The notes: generated from the sequence alone by a model not told the origin. A stretch of 64,000 nt of DNA from Rippkaea orientalis PCC 8801 (GCF_000021805.1 NC_011726.1:2946097-3010096), one strand, 5' to 3'. Numbered from the stretch's first letter, positions 1-8,252 are shown. Numbers and translations are program-made.

Positions 1-112
1 TCGTTAAATTAGGTAACGGTGGTGTAATGCGTTAAGAAATGACAAGAAAGGTTTTATTTGACCCCGTGATGGATCAAAACTCAATCAGGGGTGATAGATA
101 ATGCTAATAAGC

Positions 113-424
113 TTAGTCAACGACTGCTAAGATATCTTTCTCTGATAACAATACATAGTCTTCTCCGCCCAGTTTAATGTCGGTTCCGGCATACTTGGAG
201 TAGAGGACTTTATCTCCGACTTTGACTTCGGGCTCAGAACGGCTACCATCATCGTTGCGTTTGCCGGGTCCGACGGTCACAATTTCACCAATTTGGGGCT
301 TTTCTTTGGCGGTATCGGGTAATAAAATACCTCCGGCGGTTTTCTCTTCGGATGCACTGACTTTAACGAAAACGCGATCGCCTAGGGGTTTAACGGTGGA
401 AACATTAATGCTAATTGCTGCCAT
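113..424 (-). CDS. groES: Co-chaperonin GroES
   Basis: GroES forms the heptameric lid of the GroEL folding chamber in the cytoplasm. The 103-residue product has the family's usual length and shows the N-terminal beta-barrel start [10 protein letters not shown] and the mobile-loop region [14 protein letters not shown] that contacts GroEL. I chose the ATG at 424 because a strong AAGGAG (434-439) sits 9 nt upstream; a TTG two codons earlier is less likely. A perfect CIRCE operator lies just upstream, so HrcA control and heat induction are expected. groEL normally follows groES in cyanobacteria and would lie beyond the left edge; positions 1-112 hold only the start of that intergenic gap. Confidence 0.97.
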   Translation of the reverse strand: MAAISINVSTVKPLGDRVFVKVSASEEKTAGGILLPDTAKEKPQIGEIVTVGPGKRNDDGSRSEPEVKVGDKVLYSKYAGTDIKLGGEDYVLLSEKDILAVVD

Positions 425-479
425 GAACAAATTCTCCTTAGTGATTGATTAACTGGGTAACAAGTGCTCTCAAATAAAA

Positions 480-506
480 TTAGCACTCTCACCTCACGAG
501 TGCTAA
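480..506. promoter_or_regulatory. CIRCE operator (HrcA-binding inverted repeat)
   Basis: The sequence is TTAGCACTC (480-488), a 9-nt spacer, then GAGTGCTAA (498-506). This is an exact match to the known CIRCE consensus, which binds the heat-shock repressor HrcA. It lies 55 nt upstream of the groES start, the usual position for repression of groESL. Confidence 0.96.
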
Positions 507-679
507 TTTAACGAAATATAGGCGATCGTTGCAACTCCCTAGGGTGTACGGGTTTCCGAACTTGGGGGGACGGGAAGAGTGTGGGGAGATTGATTTATTG
601 CATTCTTTTTCCTATTTCATTAGTGTTTTAACCTTATTACAATAAATGTGTTGAATTATCGTTAACCCTGATTAAAACT

Positions 680-1315
680 ATGTCTGAACCCATTACCCTC
701 GAAGATATCTACAAACTGTTTGAGAAAACCAATCAACAGTTAAATGAACAGTTACAACAGTCACGTCAAGAGTTTGATCGTCGGATGGCTGAAATGAAAG
801 CCGAAAGCGATCGCCGTCAAGCTGAAGCTAAAGCGGAAGCTGATCGCAGTATGGCAGAATTACAAAAAACGGTTGCTCGTACCAGTAAAGCGGTAGATAG
901 CTTAACTACTCGTTGGGGGAGATTTGTCGAAGAATTGGTTGAACCTGCGATTATTAAATTATTTCGAGAACGAGGAATTGATGTCAAAGAAACCTTTAGT
1001 CGTGGAAGGGTGACAAGACAAGGCGTAGCGATGGAGATTGATATTGTAGCGGTGGATGATACAGAATTAGTGGCAGTGGAATGTAAATCTCGATTATCAA
1101 AGGATGATGTCGATGAATTTCTCGAAAAATTACAGTTATTTAAACAAGCTTTTCCTCATTTTCAAAGCTTTGAGGTTTACGGTGCCGTAGCTGGTATTGA
1201 AATTGATGAGGGGATCGATAGATATGCCTACAAAAAAGGGTTATTTGTCATTAAACCATCGGGGGATACGGTAGAGATTATTAATGATAGTCAGTTTCGA
1301 GGTAGAAAATGGTAA
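680..1315 (+). CDS. Coiled-coil protein with PD-(D/E)XK-like nuclease fold (DUF3782-like)
   Basis: The protein has 211 residues. Residues 10-75 are a charged coiled coil built on repeated RRQAEAKAEADR-like segments. The C-terminal half contains MEIDIVAVDD followed by LVAVECKSRLS, which matches the D-(E/Q)xK core of the PD-(D/E)XK nuclease-like fold seen in the DUF3782 family, common in cyanobacteria. No partner is known and nuclease activity is inference. It is read towards the ATPase/TOPRIM pair on the opposite strand, separated by only 64 bp. The ATG at 680 gives a natural start (MSEPITLEDIYKLFEKT); no strong ribosome binding site is visible. Confidence 0.75.
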   Translation: MSEPITLEDIYKLFEKTNQQLNEQLQQSRQEFDRRMAEMKAESDRRQAEAKAEADRSMAELQKTVARTSKAVDSLTTRWGRFVEELVEPAIIKLFRERGIDVKETFSRGRVTRQGVAMEIDIVAVDDTELVAVECKSRLSKDDVDEFLEKLQLFKQAFPHFQSFEVYGAVAGIEIDEGIDRYAYKKGLFVIKPSGDTVEIINDSQFRGRKW

Positions 1316-1379
1316 CTTATTCATTATTGAAATTGGTAGTTTAGATTGACGCAAGACGGGGTGAAGGACTATTTTAACC

Positions 1380-1868
1380 TTAATTCAAGAGAAACGGTTT
1401 GACTGAAATAATCATCCGATCTAATTCAGCTTTATTGTGTTTAAGAAGCTTATGTCCCCATAATTTATTGGTATTTTCAGCGCAGTCATTAGCCAAAGTT
1501 TCTCCAATTTTTTCAAAACTCTTGCCAGTATTTCTTCTTAACTCTTCTGGGTCATCAGATACTCCAATAACAAATACTCTATCTTCTAAATCATTAGGAA
1601 TATGTTGCTTGACATAGTCTAATCGATAATTATAATCCTTCTCATCAAAATCAATTAACAAAACCATCCTTCTTTCGGGATACTGACGCATTTTAGAAAC
1701 ATAATCATCAGTAAATGTTTTTACAACATCTTTCCAGCCGCCAGCTTCTGATAAAATTTGAATAACACGACTATTGAGTTTTTCATTGTTCTCAAATCCG
1801 AGCGCAATCTGGCGATTAGCGTCATCTTCTGGTAATATGACGAGATGCGGTTTATATTTATTGTTCAT
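1380..1868 (-). CDS. TOPRIM-like small protein coupled to an ATPase
   Basis: The protein has 162 residues and I do not recognise a named family with certainty. Near the N-terminus LVILPEDDANRQIA could supply the conserved acidic residue of a TOPRIM fold, and MVLLIDFDEKD (about residues 68-78) looks like the DxD strand. The gene starts inside the stop codon of the upstream ATPase gene (ATGA overlap at 1865-1868), so the two are almost certainly co-translated. Split ATPase/TOPRIM pairs are known in OLD-like and PARIS-like (AriA/AriB) defence systems, which suggests an antiphage role. That role is inference from domain logic and gene order. Confidence 0.6.
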   Translation of the reverse strand: MNNKYKPHLVILPEDDANRQIALGFENNEKLNSRVIQILSEAGGWKDVVKTFTDDYVSKMRQYPERRMVLLIDFDEKDYNYRLDYVKQHIPNDLEDRVFVIGVSDDPEELRRNTGKSFEKIGETLANDCAENTNKLWGHKLLKHNKAELDRMIISVKPFLLN

Positions 1869-2980
1869 AATTCTAGATCACCAAGAATTAAGTTATCGAT
1901 AAGATTGCCAGTTATCTCTATATCAATGAGCAATCTAATTAAAGTGGGTTCTAGATGACTTTTTCGATCAAGAAAAAAGGTGTTTTCATGGGAAAATTTA
2001 CGAATTGCTTCTTCATTATGAGAGGTTACTAAAATCTGACCTCTATGCCTAAATGCACGTCGTAGTGATGTAATAAAATGTCCAACTTCTGACAAAGAAA
2101 GATAGTTGTCAGGTTCATCCCAGAAGCAAAAAAGCGGTCCATAATATTGGTTAGCAGCTAAAACCACAGCACAAAGAAAAAAGCATTTTTCTCCATCAGA
2201 TAAGTCTTTAAAATCAATACTTAGAGTTGCACTTTTTGCTGCAAATCGAACCACCATATTTTTAGAGTTCTTACCGATTTTTTCATTCAGAAAATCCTGA
2301 ATATCCGGCATAACTTCTCTGAGATATTTATCAGTTTGTGTATAGGCAGCAGGGTAACGACTGAGTAACCCAGACAGCCATTCCCCAAAGTTTGAACCGT
2401 TTGATTTTGGTTCTAAAGTTTCCCCGTTAGATTCTCCAGTCATTAAGCTAGGAATGGGGGCTAAAATAATCATCTGTGCCAGCCAATTCTTGAAAGTACG
2501 AAGAGGGTCGGTTTCTGATTGTTCTTGAATTACAGGAAGAGCAATCAAATGCCAATCTACCAAAAATGTAGCTTCACGATTTTGTTGACTGGTGCTAGTA
2601 TAAAGGGTGACTTGAGCTTCCTTGCGAGAGTAAATTGGAGTTCCTGCAATTAACAATTGCTCTTCAAAAACTCGCAGTTCTTTAAAGTTTTCTGGTAATT
2701 CTAATGCTAGGATATATTTATATAGTTTTTCATTAAGTAATACTTCTACTTCAAATCGAATGGGAACATCCGATCGTCCTCTATTAAAATCTTTAGATTG
2801 AAGCAATTGTCCAACTCGATTAATCCCTCGACCGATGCTTTGAAGTATTTGCAATGCACAGGCAATGGTTGATTTACCTGTACCATTTTTTCCGATTAAA
2901 AGAGAGGATGGCATCTCTTTAAGAATCAGTTCAAAGTTTTCCAAACATCTAAAGTTATGTACATATAGTCTTTGCAGCAT
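1865..2980 (-). CDS. AAA/ABC-type ATPase (OLD/AAA_15-like)
   Basis: The 371-residue protein belongs to the SMC/RecF-like ATPases. The N-terminus MLQRLYVHNFRCLENF is typical of this class. Walker A is GKNGTGKST (about residues 31-39), the ABC-type signature is LSDGEKCFF, and Walker B is FCFWDEPDNYLSL, followed by the switch histidine region VTSHNEEA. It lacks the C-terminal TOPRIM domain of OLD nucleases; the next gene appears to supply that as a separate polypeptide. The ATG at 2980 is the first in frame. The 4-nt overlap with the downstream gene implies one operon. A DNA-sensing role in defence is plausible, but repair-type functions cannot be excluded. Confidence 0.8.
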   Translation of the reverse strand: MLQRLYVHNFRCLENFELILKEMPSSLLIGKNGTGKSTIACALQILQSIGRGINRVGQLLQSKDFNRGRSDVPIRFEVEVLLNEKLYKYILALELPENFKELRVFEEQLLIAGTPIYSRKEAQVTLYTSTSQQNREATFLVDWHLIALPVIQEQSETDPLRTFKNWLAQMIILAPIPSLMTGESNGETLEPKSNGSNFGEWLSGLLSRYPAAYTQTDKYLREVMPDIQDFLNEKIGKNSKNMVVRFAAKSATLSIDFKDLSDGEKCFFLCAVVLAANQYYGPLFCFWDEPDNYLSLSEVGHFITSLRRAFRHRGQILVTSHNEEAIRKFSHENTFFLDRKSHLEPTLIRLLIDIEITGNLIDNLILGDLEL

Positions 2981-3133
2981 AGAAAAACAATTTCAAATTT
3001 CAAGGAGTTAAAAATAATTTCTCCTTCTCTATCCCCTCCTTCTAGTCCTATGTGGGGAGAGTGTGGAGATGGGGAAGGGTGGGAAGATATTTTGCCTTGT
3101 GACTCCGAACTCCGAACCCCTGACTTCTTTGTC

Positions 3134-3736
3134 TTATTGTGCTGTGGCTAGTGCTAAATGTTCGATCTTGGTTCCTAATAGGGGAAGAAATTGGGCTAAC
3201 CAGTTAGGATGGGCAGGCCAAGCGGGAGCAGTCACTAAATTTCCGTCTACTAAGGCTTGATCAACCGGAATATCAACGTATTCTCCTCCTGCATTGATGA
3301 CATCTGGACCACAAGCAGGATAGGCAGAACACCGTTTACCCTGCAAGACGTTAGCCGCAGCTAAGACTTGTGCCCCGTGACAGATGGCTGCAATGGGTTT
3401 ATTGTTATTGGCAAAGTGCTGTACGATTTGAATAACCGCTTGATTCAGACGAATGTATTCCGGGGCACGTCCTCCTGGGATAACTAAGGCCTCATAATCT
3501 TCTGCTTTGATGTGATCAAAGGTCGCATTTAAGGTAAAATTATGACCCTGTTTTTCACTATAGGTTTGATCACCTTCAAAGTCGTGAACTGCTGTTCTAA
3601 CTTGTTCTCCCGCTTTTTTGTTAGGACAAACGGCATGAACCCTATGACCAACCATTTGTAAGGCTTGGAACGGAACCATGACTTCATAATCTTCAACAAA
3701 ATCACCGACAAGCATCAAAATGTTTTTTCCCGACAT
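3134..3736 (-). CDS. DJ-1/PfpI family protein
   Basis: The protein has 200 residues and the class I glutamine-amidotransferase-like fold. The nucleophile elbow is [10 protein letters not shown] (catalytic Cys with the following His). The acidic partner is likely in the strand [14 protein letters not shown], and [14 protein letters not shown] forms the conserved glycine loop. Family members act as chaperones, deglycases or proteases, and sequence alone does not say which. The ATG at 3736 ([13 protein letters not shown]) is preferred over an upstream TTG because a GGGAG lies at a suitable distance. It has no operon partner. Confidence 0.9.
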   Translation of the reverse strand: MSGKNILMLVGDFVEDYEVMVPFQALQMVGHRVHAVCPNKKAGEQVRTAVHDFEGDQTYSEKQGHNFTLNATFDHIKAEDYEALVIPGGRAPEYIRLNQAVIQIVQHFANNNKPIAAICHGAQVLAAANVLQGKRCSAYPACGPDVINAGGEYVDIPVDQALVDGNLVTAPAWPAHPNWLAQFLPLLGTKIEHLALATAQ

Positions 3737-3903
3737 GATGATCACTCCCAATTACCTAATTATCTGCGTTATTCTTATCATTAGCTATTTTAGCTGTTGC
3801 CTGTTCCCTGTTGCTGGTTGCCTTGAAGAACAAAAGTGTTAAAATTTATTTAATATTGTAAAAAAATATTAACTCAAACGGGTACAGCATATAAGGAGGG
3901 CAG

Positions 3904-4197
3904 ATGACCATTACTTTTGTCAAGGAAAATAAAGACGTTGTAGTAGCCCAAGGAGCAAATCTGAGAGAAAAAGCTCTACAAAATAAGATTGATATCTATA
4001 CTTTTAAGGGAAAATTGACCAATTGCGGAGGCTATGGTCAATGCGGAACCTGTATCGTGGAAATTGTCGAAGGGATGGAAAATCTCTCCCCCCGAACCGA
4101 TTTTGAGCAGCGCGTTCTCAAGAAAAAACCCGATAGTTATCGTTTAGCTTGTCAAACGTTAGTTAACGGACCCGTCAAGGTGAAAACCAAGCCATAA
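3904..4197 (+). CDS. 2Fe-2S ferredoxin
   Basis: This 97-residue soluble electron carrier has cluster ligands Cys41, Cys47, Cys50 and a distal Cys83. The spacing is C-X5-C-X2-C, as in adrenodoxin-type or thioredoxin-like ferredoxins, not the C-X4-C-X2-C of the photosynthetic PetF type, so it is probably not the main photosystem I acceptor. Homologues are widespread in cyanobacteria as small accessory ferredoxins. A strong AAGGAGG sits 5-6 nt before the ATG. The gene lies just upstream of psbM, separated by 92 bp, and may be in a different transcription unit. Confidence 0.9.
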   Translation: MTITFVKENKDVVVAQGANLREKALQNKIDIYTFKGKLTNCGGYGQCGTCIVEIVEGMENLSPRTDFEQRVLKKKPDSYRLACQTLVNGPVKVKTKP

Positions 4198-4289
4198 TTA
4201 TCCCTCGATGTTCAGTGCTGTCATCTGACAATGTAATGATATTCTAAGAGTTGTTAGTTTTCATTTGATGACAAAGAGGCAGGGAATCC

Positions 4290-4397
4290 ATGCAAGTTAA
4301 CGATCTTGGCTTTATCGCTACTATTCTATTTGTACTCGTTCCTACGGTGTTTCTTTTAATTCTCTATATTCAAACCCGTAAGGAAACCGAAGGTTAA
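4290..4397 (+). CDS. psbM: Photosystem II reaction centre protein M
   Basis: This 35-codon gene encodes a single membrane helix. The product starts [18 protein letters not shown] and continues with a hydrophobic stretch ending [13 protein letters not shown], which matches the conserved PsbM sequence and length. PsbM sits at the dimer interface of photosystem II in the thylakoid membrane. An AGGGA lies just before the ATG, and a likely terminator hairpin follows 38 bp after the stop. The gene is easy to miss because of its size. Confidence 0.96.
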   Translation: MQVNDLGFIATILFVLVPTVFLLILYIQTRKETEG

Positions 4398-4435
4398 ACC
4401 GTTTTGACATTTTGGTTAAAATGGTTAATCTATCG

Positions 4436-4474
4436 AAAATGGGGTATCTAGAGCCGTCTAGCTTACCCCATTTT
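4436..4474 (+). terminator. Hairpin terminator after psbM
   Basis: AAAATGGGGTA (4436-4446) and TACCCCATTTT (4464-4474) are perfect 11-bp arms around a 17-nt loop. The descending arm ends in a short T run, so it should terminate psbM transcription. Confidence 0.7.
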
Positions 4475-4566
4475 CTTAAATCTATCCATCAAAAATATGA
4501 TATAACCTTAAACAATCTCTGTAATTAGCTTTTTTGCCTCGCTCACGCTGGTTGATATCCTATAAA

Positions 4567-5469
4567 ATGGAATTTATAGCCTTCATCAAGCATTGTTTAG
4601 AAATTGTATGCCTTGTTATCCTATTTATTTGGGGCATTGGTTGGCTAGTTTCTCCAGCTAAGTCTCCTATAAGTACTCTTAATGGCCAATATCGACGACT
4701 CACTTGTCTATTAGAAGATGCTCCCCCCAGTTCTTTACGCAGACAAGCTTACTCCCTTGCTACCCCTTTGATGACTCCTCTAGCGTGTTTATTGGAGGAT
4801 GCACCCGAAAGTTCTCTCCATGGACAAGCCTATCCCTTAGCTACGCCTTTAATGACTCCTTTCGCTTGTATCTGGGAACAGGGATGGCAAAGTTTTTATC
4901 ATCAACACCTAGGAAAACCCCAGATTAACTACTGGGAATGGCGCAATTTTCCCTTTTCTGAGCAACTTCCCCGGGAATTATCCTGGTTATGGAGTTTACC
5001 TGAACCGCAAGGAACACCGAAAACAGTGCTAGAATCTTTAGCTGACAAAGATCAGTCTTTTTGGAATTGGGAAACCTTGCACGCTTTTAAGCATTGGCAT
5101 CAACAAGCTACCCAACGCTTGGGTTTAAGTACCCTTAAAGCCATCTACCAAGTCTGTTACAACAGTCCATGGGAGCGATTACAAACCATCATCTACGATA
5201 GCCATTTACCTCTCCATCGTGCGATTTTTGATGAGTCATCCCCTTGGTGGAAAATTCTTAACCTTAAACCCTTTCCCCCATCTTCCCAAGTAGAACAAGC
5301 TTATAAATCCTTAATGTGTGTTTGGCATCCCGATCGCACCCAACACCCCCTAGCCCATTATGTCACAGCCCGTCTTAATCTCGCTTATGAGCAATATCAA
5401 CTTCGTCAACAGAGAAAGGCTGAAAAACTTGATTCCGTTCAACAGTGGTTTAAATCTCGATTTTCTTGA
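4567..5469 (+). CDS. Membrane-anchored J-domain protein with internal tandem repeat
   Basis: The protein has 300 residues. An N-terminal hydrophobic helix (about residues 8-25, CLEIVCLVILFIWGIGWLV) should anchor it in a membrane. The C-terminal 60 residues form a J domain, starting WWKILNLKPFPPSSQVEQAYK and containing the HPD motif in VWHPDRTQHP, which stimulates an Hsp70 (DnaK). The middle holds two adjacent 27-residue copies (4699-4779 and 4780-4860), each of the pattern L-x-CLLEDAPxSSL ending LATPLMTP; the copies differ at several sites, so the duplication is not new. The ATG at 4567 is preferred to a TTG at 4534. The client of this co-chaperone is unknown. Confidence 0.82.
   Translation: MEFIAFIKHCLEIVCLVILFIWGIGWLVSPAKSPISTLNGQYRRLTCLLEDAPPSSLRRQAYSLATPLMTPLACLLEDAPESSLHGQAYPLATPLMTPFACIWEQGWQSFYHQHLGKPQINYWEWRNFPFSEQLPRELSWLWSLPEPQGTPKTVLESLADKDQSFWNWETLHAFKHWHQQATQRLGLSTLKAIYQVCYNSPWERLQTIIYDSHLPLHRAIFDESSPWWKILNLKPFPPSSQVEQAYKSLMCVWHPDRTQHPLAHYVTARLNLAYEQYQLRQQRKAEKLDSVQQWFKSRFS
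4699..4860 (+). repeat. In-frame tandem duplication (2 x 81 bp) inside the J-domain gene
   Basis: Two adjacent 81-bp units encode near-identical 27-residue segments, each with CLLEDAP near the start and LATPLMTP at the end. A third, truncated start (FACIWEQ) follows. The unit length is a multiple of three, so the reading frame is kept. Confidence 0.85.
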
Positions 5470-5509
5470 TTAATACAGGGCATGGAGAATCCTTAATCAC
5501 AAACAACTT

Positions 5510-5529
5510 ACCCGCCTAGGGAGGCGGGT
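5510..5529. repeat. GC-rich hairpin
   Basis: ACCCGCCT (5510-5517) pairs with AGGCGGGT (5522-5529) across a 4-nt loop. It lies 40 bp after the J-domain gene and could end its transcription, although no T run follows. It may instead mark the left side of the RNA-like element that begins downstream. Confidence 0.55.
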
Positions 5530-5539
5530 TAATCAGTGT

Positions 5540-5860
5540 ACAAAAGAATGTGGACTCCTAGAAATCTAAATGCGTATAGTTAGATAGTGACTAAGGTTTA
5601 CACCGATATCACAATGACTTTCCCACAAGCCACGACACCCTTTAGCCGATTCAGGTGTTGATTATGGCGGCTACTCTTAAAAGACTTTTGTAGGAGCAAT
5701 TCCCTAAATCTCAGAGGCCGATACCATCGCTCTCAATGATGATGTCGTAGTGAAAAAACATTGCGTTGATTAGAGCAGAGGGCACACACTCTCAATCAAT
5801 TCTCCGGTCAGAAGTGTGGTGAACTTCTTTGTGCCATATCTACAAGGTAACACGCTCTCA
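5540..5860 (+). ncRNA. Candidate orphan HEARO / IscB omega-RNA
   Basis: The 580-bp gap between the J-domain gene and the aminotransferase has no credible reading frame but looks like structured RNA. CGACACC (5633-5639) pairs with GGTGTTG (5654-5660), while TAGCCG (5643-5648) in that loop pairs with CGGCTA (5668-5673), which makes an H-type pseudoknot. A further hairpin uses ATCTAA (5564-5569) and TTAGAT (5580-5585). A GGAGCAAT motif (5693-5700) recalls, from memory, a conserved stretch of HEARO RNAs, the guide RNAs of IscB nucleases. No iscB gene follows, so it would be a standalone copy. Strand, ends and family are inference. Confidence 0.38.
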
Positions 5861-5866
5861 GAAAAA

Positions 5867-5903
5867 GGGGACTAATTGTTACTAAAATTAACAATTAGTC
5901 CCC
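5867..5903. repeat. Perfect 14-bp inverted repeat
   Basis: GGGGACTAATTGTT (5867-5880) and AACAATTAGTCCCC (5890-5903) are perfect arms around a 9-nt loop. No T run follows, so a simple terminator is unlikely. It may be the right boundary of the RNA-like element or a short dispersed repeat. Confidence 0.8.
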
Positions 5904-6050
5904 AGATAAACTGGGATAGGAAAGATTTGCTAGAGAGAGCCTCTTCCAATTTCCCGCCTCGTGCCTCCTAATTTCGTTAATCGGAGTGTCCTGATTGATT
6001 TTGAGTCCAAAATTTGCTTTCATTAAGGATAAATTTATGGTAAGTAGCGA

Positions 6051-7181
6051 GTGAAAACGATTCCCCCTGTCGATTTAGTCCGTCAACATAAGCCCATTAG
6101 CGAAGAAATAGAGACTGCTATTCTCGACGTGATTCGGTCGGGTCGCTATATTGGGGGTCAACCCGTAGCGGAGTTTGAAGAACAATTTGGTCAATTTGTG
6201 GGCAGTCAGTACTGTATTGGCTGTAATTCGGGAACCGATGCCCTGTTATTAGCCCTACGCGCTTTGAATATTGGCCCAGGGGATGAAGTCATTACGACCC
6301 CCTTTACCTTTATCGCTACCGCAGAAATGGTGACGTTAACGGGGGCAAAACCCGTTTTTATTGATATTGATCGCGCGACGTTTAATTTTGACCTTGATCG
6401 CCTAGAAGCGGCTATTACGCCCCAAACTAAGGCAATTATCCCGGTTCATTTATTCGGGCAACCCGTCAACATGACCCGACTGAGGGAAATTGCTCAGAAA
6501 TATAATCTTTATGTAATAGAAGACTGTGCCCAAGCAACCGGGGCGATGTGGGACGGTGAACAGGTAGGCAATATCGGCTATATTGGCTGTTTTAGCTTCT
6601 TTCCGACGAAGAATTTAGGAACCTGTGGTGATGGTGGGGCTGTGACCACGAATGATCCGGCGATCGCTGATCTCATGCGGACGATTAAAGAACATGGTAG
6701 CCGTCAACGTTACTATCACGATCTCGTGGGAATTAATAGCCGTCTTGATACGATTCATGCAGCCATTTTACAGGTTAAATTACGCTATTTAGAAAACTGG
6801 AATCAACAGCGACGGGAAGTGGCTCAACGGTATCATGAGTTACTAGAACCGATTCCAGGGATTCAATTACCCCAAGAAGTCACGGGGGGCTATCATGTTT
6901 GGAATCAATATACTATCTTAGTTGAAGATAGCAGCAACGGCAGCGAAAATAAACGCGATCGCCTTAGACAAGAGTTACAGGAACGGGGAATTATGTCGAT
7001 GATTTATTATCCCATTCCTCTACACTTACAAAAAGTTTATCAGGACTTAGGCTATCAAGCGGGGGTATTTCCAGTAACAGAAAAAGCAGCCCAAGAAGTC
7101 TTGTCTCTACCCATGTTTCCGGATCTCACCTTTGAAGAACAACAAGACGTTGCTTATGCGTTAAAAGACTGTCTGAGTTGA
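6051..7181 (+). CDS. DegT/DnrJ/EryC1/StrS family sugar aminotransferase
   Basis: This PLP-dependent enzyme transfers an amino group to a nucleotide-linked keto-sugar, usually for cell-surface polysaccharide. The 376-residue length is normal. Family marks are CNSGTDALLLALRAL (PLP phosphate site), VIPVHLFGQPVNM, IEDCAQATGA (ring-stacking Asp region) and FSFFPTKNLGTCGDGG with the Schiff-base lysine. The GTG start at 6051 is preferred because an upstream ATG at 6036 runs into a stop. It is the only sugar gene here, so the product sugar is unknown. uppP, a carrier-lipid recycling gene, follows on the same strand after 102 bp. Confidence 0.93.
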   Translation: MKTIPPVDLVRQHKPISEEIETAILDVIRSGRYIGGQPVAEFEEQFGQFVGSQYCIGCNSGTDALLLALRALNIGPGDEVITTPFTFIATAEMVTLTGAKPVFIDIDRATFNFDLDRLEAAITPQTKAIIPVHLFGQPVNMTRLREIAQKYNLYVIEDCAQATGAMWDGEQVGNIGYIGCFSFFPTKNLGTCGDGGAVTTNDPAIADLMRTIKEHGSRQRYYHDLVGINSRLDTIHAAILQVKLRYLENWNQQRREVAQRYHELLEPIPGIQLPQEVTGGYHVWNQYTILVEDSSNGSENKRDRLRQELQERGIMSMIYYPIPLHLQKVYQDLGYQAGVFPVTEKAAQEVLSLPMFPDLTFEEQQDVAYALKDCLS

Positions 7182-7283
7182 TGGGTTAGGCAATGATATA
7201 TAGTGAGTTAAGTTTTGAGATAAAATCGCTGAGACTTTAAAGACGAAGCTCTCTAAAGATTACCTCTAATTACATTAATTCCT

Positions 7284-8252
7284 ATGATCATGACTCAATT
7301 CACCCGTCACTCGTTAAAATTTATCAGTTTTTTAGCCTTTAGTGGTGGGTTAACCCTATTACTTAATGGTAGTTTAGCCGCACAATCAACTTCCTCCCCG
7401 GTGACTAATACACCAATTGCCCAGTTTAACTGGGTTAAGGCGATTGTTTTGGGGATGGTACAGGGATTAACGGAATTTTTGCCCATCAGCAGTACTGCCC
7501 ATTTAAAAGTCGTTCCTGTGATTTTGGGATGGGGTGATCCAGGGGTTGCTTTTACGGCGGTGATTCAATTAGGTAGTATTATTGCGGTTTTATCCTATTT
7601 TTGGTCAGATTTAAGCCAAATTACCAGGGGAATGATTAAAGCCATTCGTCAGTCTGATTATCAATCCCATGAGTTTCGGTTAGCGGTGGGCATTGGATTG
7701 GGTACATTACCGATTCTTGTTTTGGGGTTGTTGATGAAAGTATTGATTGCAGATTTAGATAATTCTCGATTAAGGAGTATGGGGGCGATCGCAGTGGCTT
7801 CAATTGTCATGGCATTATTGTTAGCATTAGCCGAGAAGTTAGGCACTCATAAGCGAGATTTTGAGCAATTAAGGTTACAAGATGGGATACTAATGGGATT
7901 AGCGCAATCGTTAGCCTTAATTCCCGGGGTTTCTCGTTCAGGTTCTACGATTACGGCAGGATTATTTATTAATTTAGAACGGGCAACGGCGGCGAGATTT
8001 TCTTTTTTGTTAGGGATTCCAGCGATTACTTTAGCGGGATTAGTCGAATTAAAAGAGGTATTAGAAATTGGACTTTCCCCTGAGATTATTTTTCCCGTGA
8101 TTGTGGGAGTTATCTCTTCAGGAATTTTTTCGTATTTAGCGATCGCTTGGCTAATTCGCTATTTACAAAAGCGTGATACTTGGGTATTTGTTTGGTATCG
8201 TTTAGGATTTGGAGTCTTAATTTTAGGCTCACTTTTGTTCCCTCGTTATTAA
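7284..8252 (+). CDS. uppP: Undecaprenyl-diphosphate phosphatase
   Basis: UppP (BacA) dephosphorylates undecaprenyl diphosphate to recycle the lipid carrier for peptidoglycan and polysaccharide assembly in the plasma membrane. Both signature regions are present: GLTEFLPISSTAHL (about residues 60-73) and IPGVSRSGSTIT. Multiple hydrophobic helices span the rest. The protein has about 50 extra N-terminal residues with a hydrophobic, signal-like stretch ending SLAAQS, a feature common in cyanobacterial homologues. The ATG at 7284 is used; an ATG two codons later is also possible. Confidence 0.95.
   Translation: MIMTQFTRHSLKFISFLAFSGGLTLLLNGSLAAQSTSSPVTNTPIAQFNWVKAIVLGMVQGLTEFLPISSTAHLKVVPVILGWGDPGVAFTAVIQLGSIIAVLSYFWSDLSQITRGMIKAIRQSDYQSHEFRLAVGIGLGTLPILVLGLLMKVLIADLDNSRLRSMGAIAVASIVMALLLALAEKLGTHKRDFEQLRLQDGILMGLAQSLALIPGVSRSGSTITAGLFINLERATAARFSFLLGIPAITLAGLVELKEVLEIGLSPEIIFPVIVGVISSGIFSYLAIAWLIRYLQKRDTWVFVWYRLGFGVLILGSLLFPRY

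Noticed and set aside
222-452. 76-codon frame antisense to groES
   Set aside because: It overlaps a certain gene and its CIRCE-side leader, and has no family similarity that I recognise.
5867-5903. Rho-independent terminator
   Set aside because: The stem is perfect but no T run follows on either strand, and no gene ends nearby.
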